Of a DNA stretch of 5,882 nt, positions 4,740-5,882 are shown one piece after another. The notes below the pieces were generated by a model. The model did not search any database. It was not told where the DNA came from and saw only the letters and a program-made list of their open reading frames with translations. The stretch comes from Patescibacteria group bacterium (lineage in GTDB: Bacteria; Patescibacteriota; Minisyncoccia; Minisyncoccales; CG1-02-41-26). How positions within the stretch are numbered: the first letter of the stretch is position 1; every line of letters starts with the position of its first letter. Made by a program: the position numbers and the translations under genes. The DNA is taken from contig JAHCRD010000033.1 in assembly GCA_020148085.1 (NCBI GenBank), forward strand, positions 1 through 5,882, written 5' to 3'.

Positions 4740-5882
4740 TTACTCAATTGTTAAGCTGAAATCTTCTGGTTTAATCTTTACCTTGTTTCCTCTTTTAAGT
4801 TTCCCTCCTAAAATTGCTCTTGCCAGGACATTTTCTATTTTATCTTGGATAACTCTCCTCATCTCTCTTGCTCCAAAAGCTGGTGAATACCCCAACTCAA
4901 CTATTTTTTGTTTAATTCCCTTAGTAATTACAAATTCTATTCCCTTATCAGAGAGGTTTTCTTTCAATCGAGAGAGCATAAGCTGGGCAATATCCAAAAG
5001 ATTCTCTGGGGTCAATGGCTTGAAAACAACTACGGCATCAAATCGGTTAATAAATTCTGGTCGGAACACTCTATGCCTGAAAAGATAATCTAAAAGGTCT
5101 TTTTTGACAATATCCATCTTTTTATCCTTTTCAATGTCTTCCCTGATAATTTCTGCTCCAGCATTGCTTGTTCCAATAATTATGGTATTTTTAAAATCAA
5201 CCTTTCTTCCTTGGCCGTCGGTTAAGTAGCCTTCGTCTAAAACCTGCAAAAATAAATTTAAAATATTTGGATGGGTTTTTTCAATTTCATCAAAGAGAAT
5301 CAAAGAGAAGGGGTTTTCTCGAACCGGAGTTGTTAGAAGTCCTTCTACTCCGGGTGCCCCGATTAATCTCTTAATATCATCAATATTTTGAAACTCTGAC
5401 ATATCCAATCTTATCATTCGCTCCTCCCCTTTAAAATATATGGCACTTAATGCTTTTGAGGTTTCGGTTTTCCCAACACCGGTTGGACCCAAAAATAAAA
5501 ATGTTCCCATGGGCCTGGCTCTCACTTGAATTTCAGCTCTGGCTCTTCTTAAAGCTGCACTCACTTCCTTGACCGCCTCTTCTTGATTAATAATTCTTTG
5601 ATGAATTAATTTTTCTAAGTTTAACAAAATCTCTTTTTCTTTCACTTCAAGTTTTTCTAAAGGTATTTCAATTCTTTCTGAAACTACTCTCTTTATATGC
5701 TCTGGTATTAAAACCAGATTTCTTGTCTGCCCTGTTAAATAAACCATTGCTTCATCCAAAACCTCAATTGCTTTTTTGGGAAAGGGGATATCAGTAATAT
5801 ATCGAGAACCCAATTTTAAAATTTCTCTCAGGGCTTTGTAACTAATAAATTTTTTGTGCTTTCCTTCAAAAAATGCAACATA
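4740..5882 (-). CDS. Clp/Hsp100 AAA+ ATPase, C-terminal part, divergent (no D2 tyrosine pore loop)
   Basis: Clp/Hsp100 ATPases unfold or disaggregate proteins with two stacked AAA+ rings. The frame is open to the right edge, so the 5' part is missing; 380 residues are visible. Residues 12-46 match the small lid of the first ATPase (FISYKALREILKLGSRYITD, then KKAIEVLDEA). The second ATPase carries Walker A GPTGVGKT (132-139), Walker B LILFDE (194-199), sensor 1 TSN (238-240), the Arg-finger box FRPEFINRFD (273-282), and sensor 2 GAREMRR (337-343). Three usual parts are missing. No middle domain separates DEA (42-45) from the VVS segment (65-67), and the WTGIP motif is replaced by RIEIP. The aromatic pore loop GYVGYEE is gone, reading LIGAPGVEGLLT (173-184). 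No (I/L/V)GF-type ClpP-docking tripeptide follows sensor 1. It is therefore a ClpA/B/C relative that cannot be assigned to one class, and a proteolytic role is doubtful. A TTG at 5813 is internal and is not the start. A terminator follows. Confidence 0.93.
   Translation of the reverse strand, partial: YVAFFEGKHKKFISYKALREILKLGSRYITDIPFPKKAIEVLDEAMVYLTGQTRNLVLIPEHIKRVVSERIEIPLEKLEVKEKEILLNLEKLIHQRIINQEEAVKEVSAALRRARAEIQVRARPMGTFLFLGPTGVGKTETSKALSAIYFKGEERMIRLDMSEFQNIDDIKRLIGAPGVEGLLTTPVRENPFSLILFDEIEKTHPNILNLFLQVLDEGYLTDGQGRKVDFKNTIIIGTSNAGAEIIREDIEKDKKMDIVKKDLLDYLFRHRVFRPEFINRFDAVVVFKPLTPENLLDIAQLMLSRLKENLSDKGIEFVITKGIKQKIVELGYSPAFGAREMRRVIQDKIENVLARAILGGKLKRGNKVKIKPEDFSLTIE

Noticed and set aside
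4783..5093. Two overlapping plus-strand open frames opposite the Clp ATPase gene
   Set aside because: Both are antisense to conserved AAA+ coding sequence (sensor 2 and Arg-finger region), and their products look like random translations.
5811..5813. TTG as the start codon of the Clp ATPase
   Set aside because: The frame stays open for 23 more codons to the window edge, and those codons encode FISYKALREILKLGSRYITD-type sequence conserved across Clp proteins, so the gene is truncated by the window.
1..5882. CRISPR arrays, insertion sequences, integrase or attachment-site signatures
   Set aside because: No regularly spaced palindromic repeats, terminal inverted repeats or transposase motifs were found on either strand.

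Overview
The window is AT-rich and compact, and every supported gene lies on the minus strand, so the genes read from high to low coordinates. The likely source is a Patescibacteria/CPR-type bacterium (Parcubacteria-like), or another small-genome bacterium with a single-membrane envelope. This is inferred from three things: a CAP-domain gene, a sortase and a DUF11/PKD surface-protein gene in one operon; a divergent, stripped-down Clp ATPase; and tight spacing with no Shine-Dalgarno sequences. No marker gene here fixes the lineage.

Layout in transcription order. (1) 5882-4740: the C-terminal 380 residues of a Clp/Hsp100 AAA+ ATPase, cut by the window edge and followed by a hairpin-plus-T terminator (about 4684-4717). 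(2) A strong promoter (TTGACT, 17 bp, extended -10 TGA-TATAGT; 4658-4686) drives a three-gene operon. Its genes are a membrane-anchored CAP/YkwD-like protein (start corrected to the ATG at 4644), a sortase (ATGA overlap), and a 694-residue exported multidomain protein (4-nt gap) with DUF11, PKD, Cys-rich and DUF11 modules and a C-terminal membrane anchor. A terminator at about 897-930 closes it. (3) The 257-bp intergenic region 713-969 holds a duplicated TGTGG motif pair, a TTGACA promoter and a helically phased TGGRR array that fits an MraZ autoregulatory operator. (4) mraZ follows, then the start of rsmH 2 nt later; this is the conserved head of the division/cell-wall (dcw) cluster.

Working together: mraZ-rsmH is the front of the division-gene cluster and appears to be under MraZ self-control. 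The CAP-sortase-DUF11/PKD operon looks like a dedicated cell-surface module: one likely sortase substrate or membrane-anchored surface protein, its sortase, and an extracellular CAP domain held between membrane segments. The points most worth a second look are the Clp ATPase, which has lost its D2 pore-loop tyrosine motif, the middle domain and any recognisable ClpP-docking tripeptide; the surface operon, whose apparent substrate has no LPXTG; and the MraZ operator architecture.
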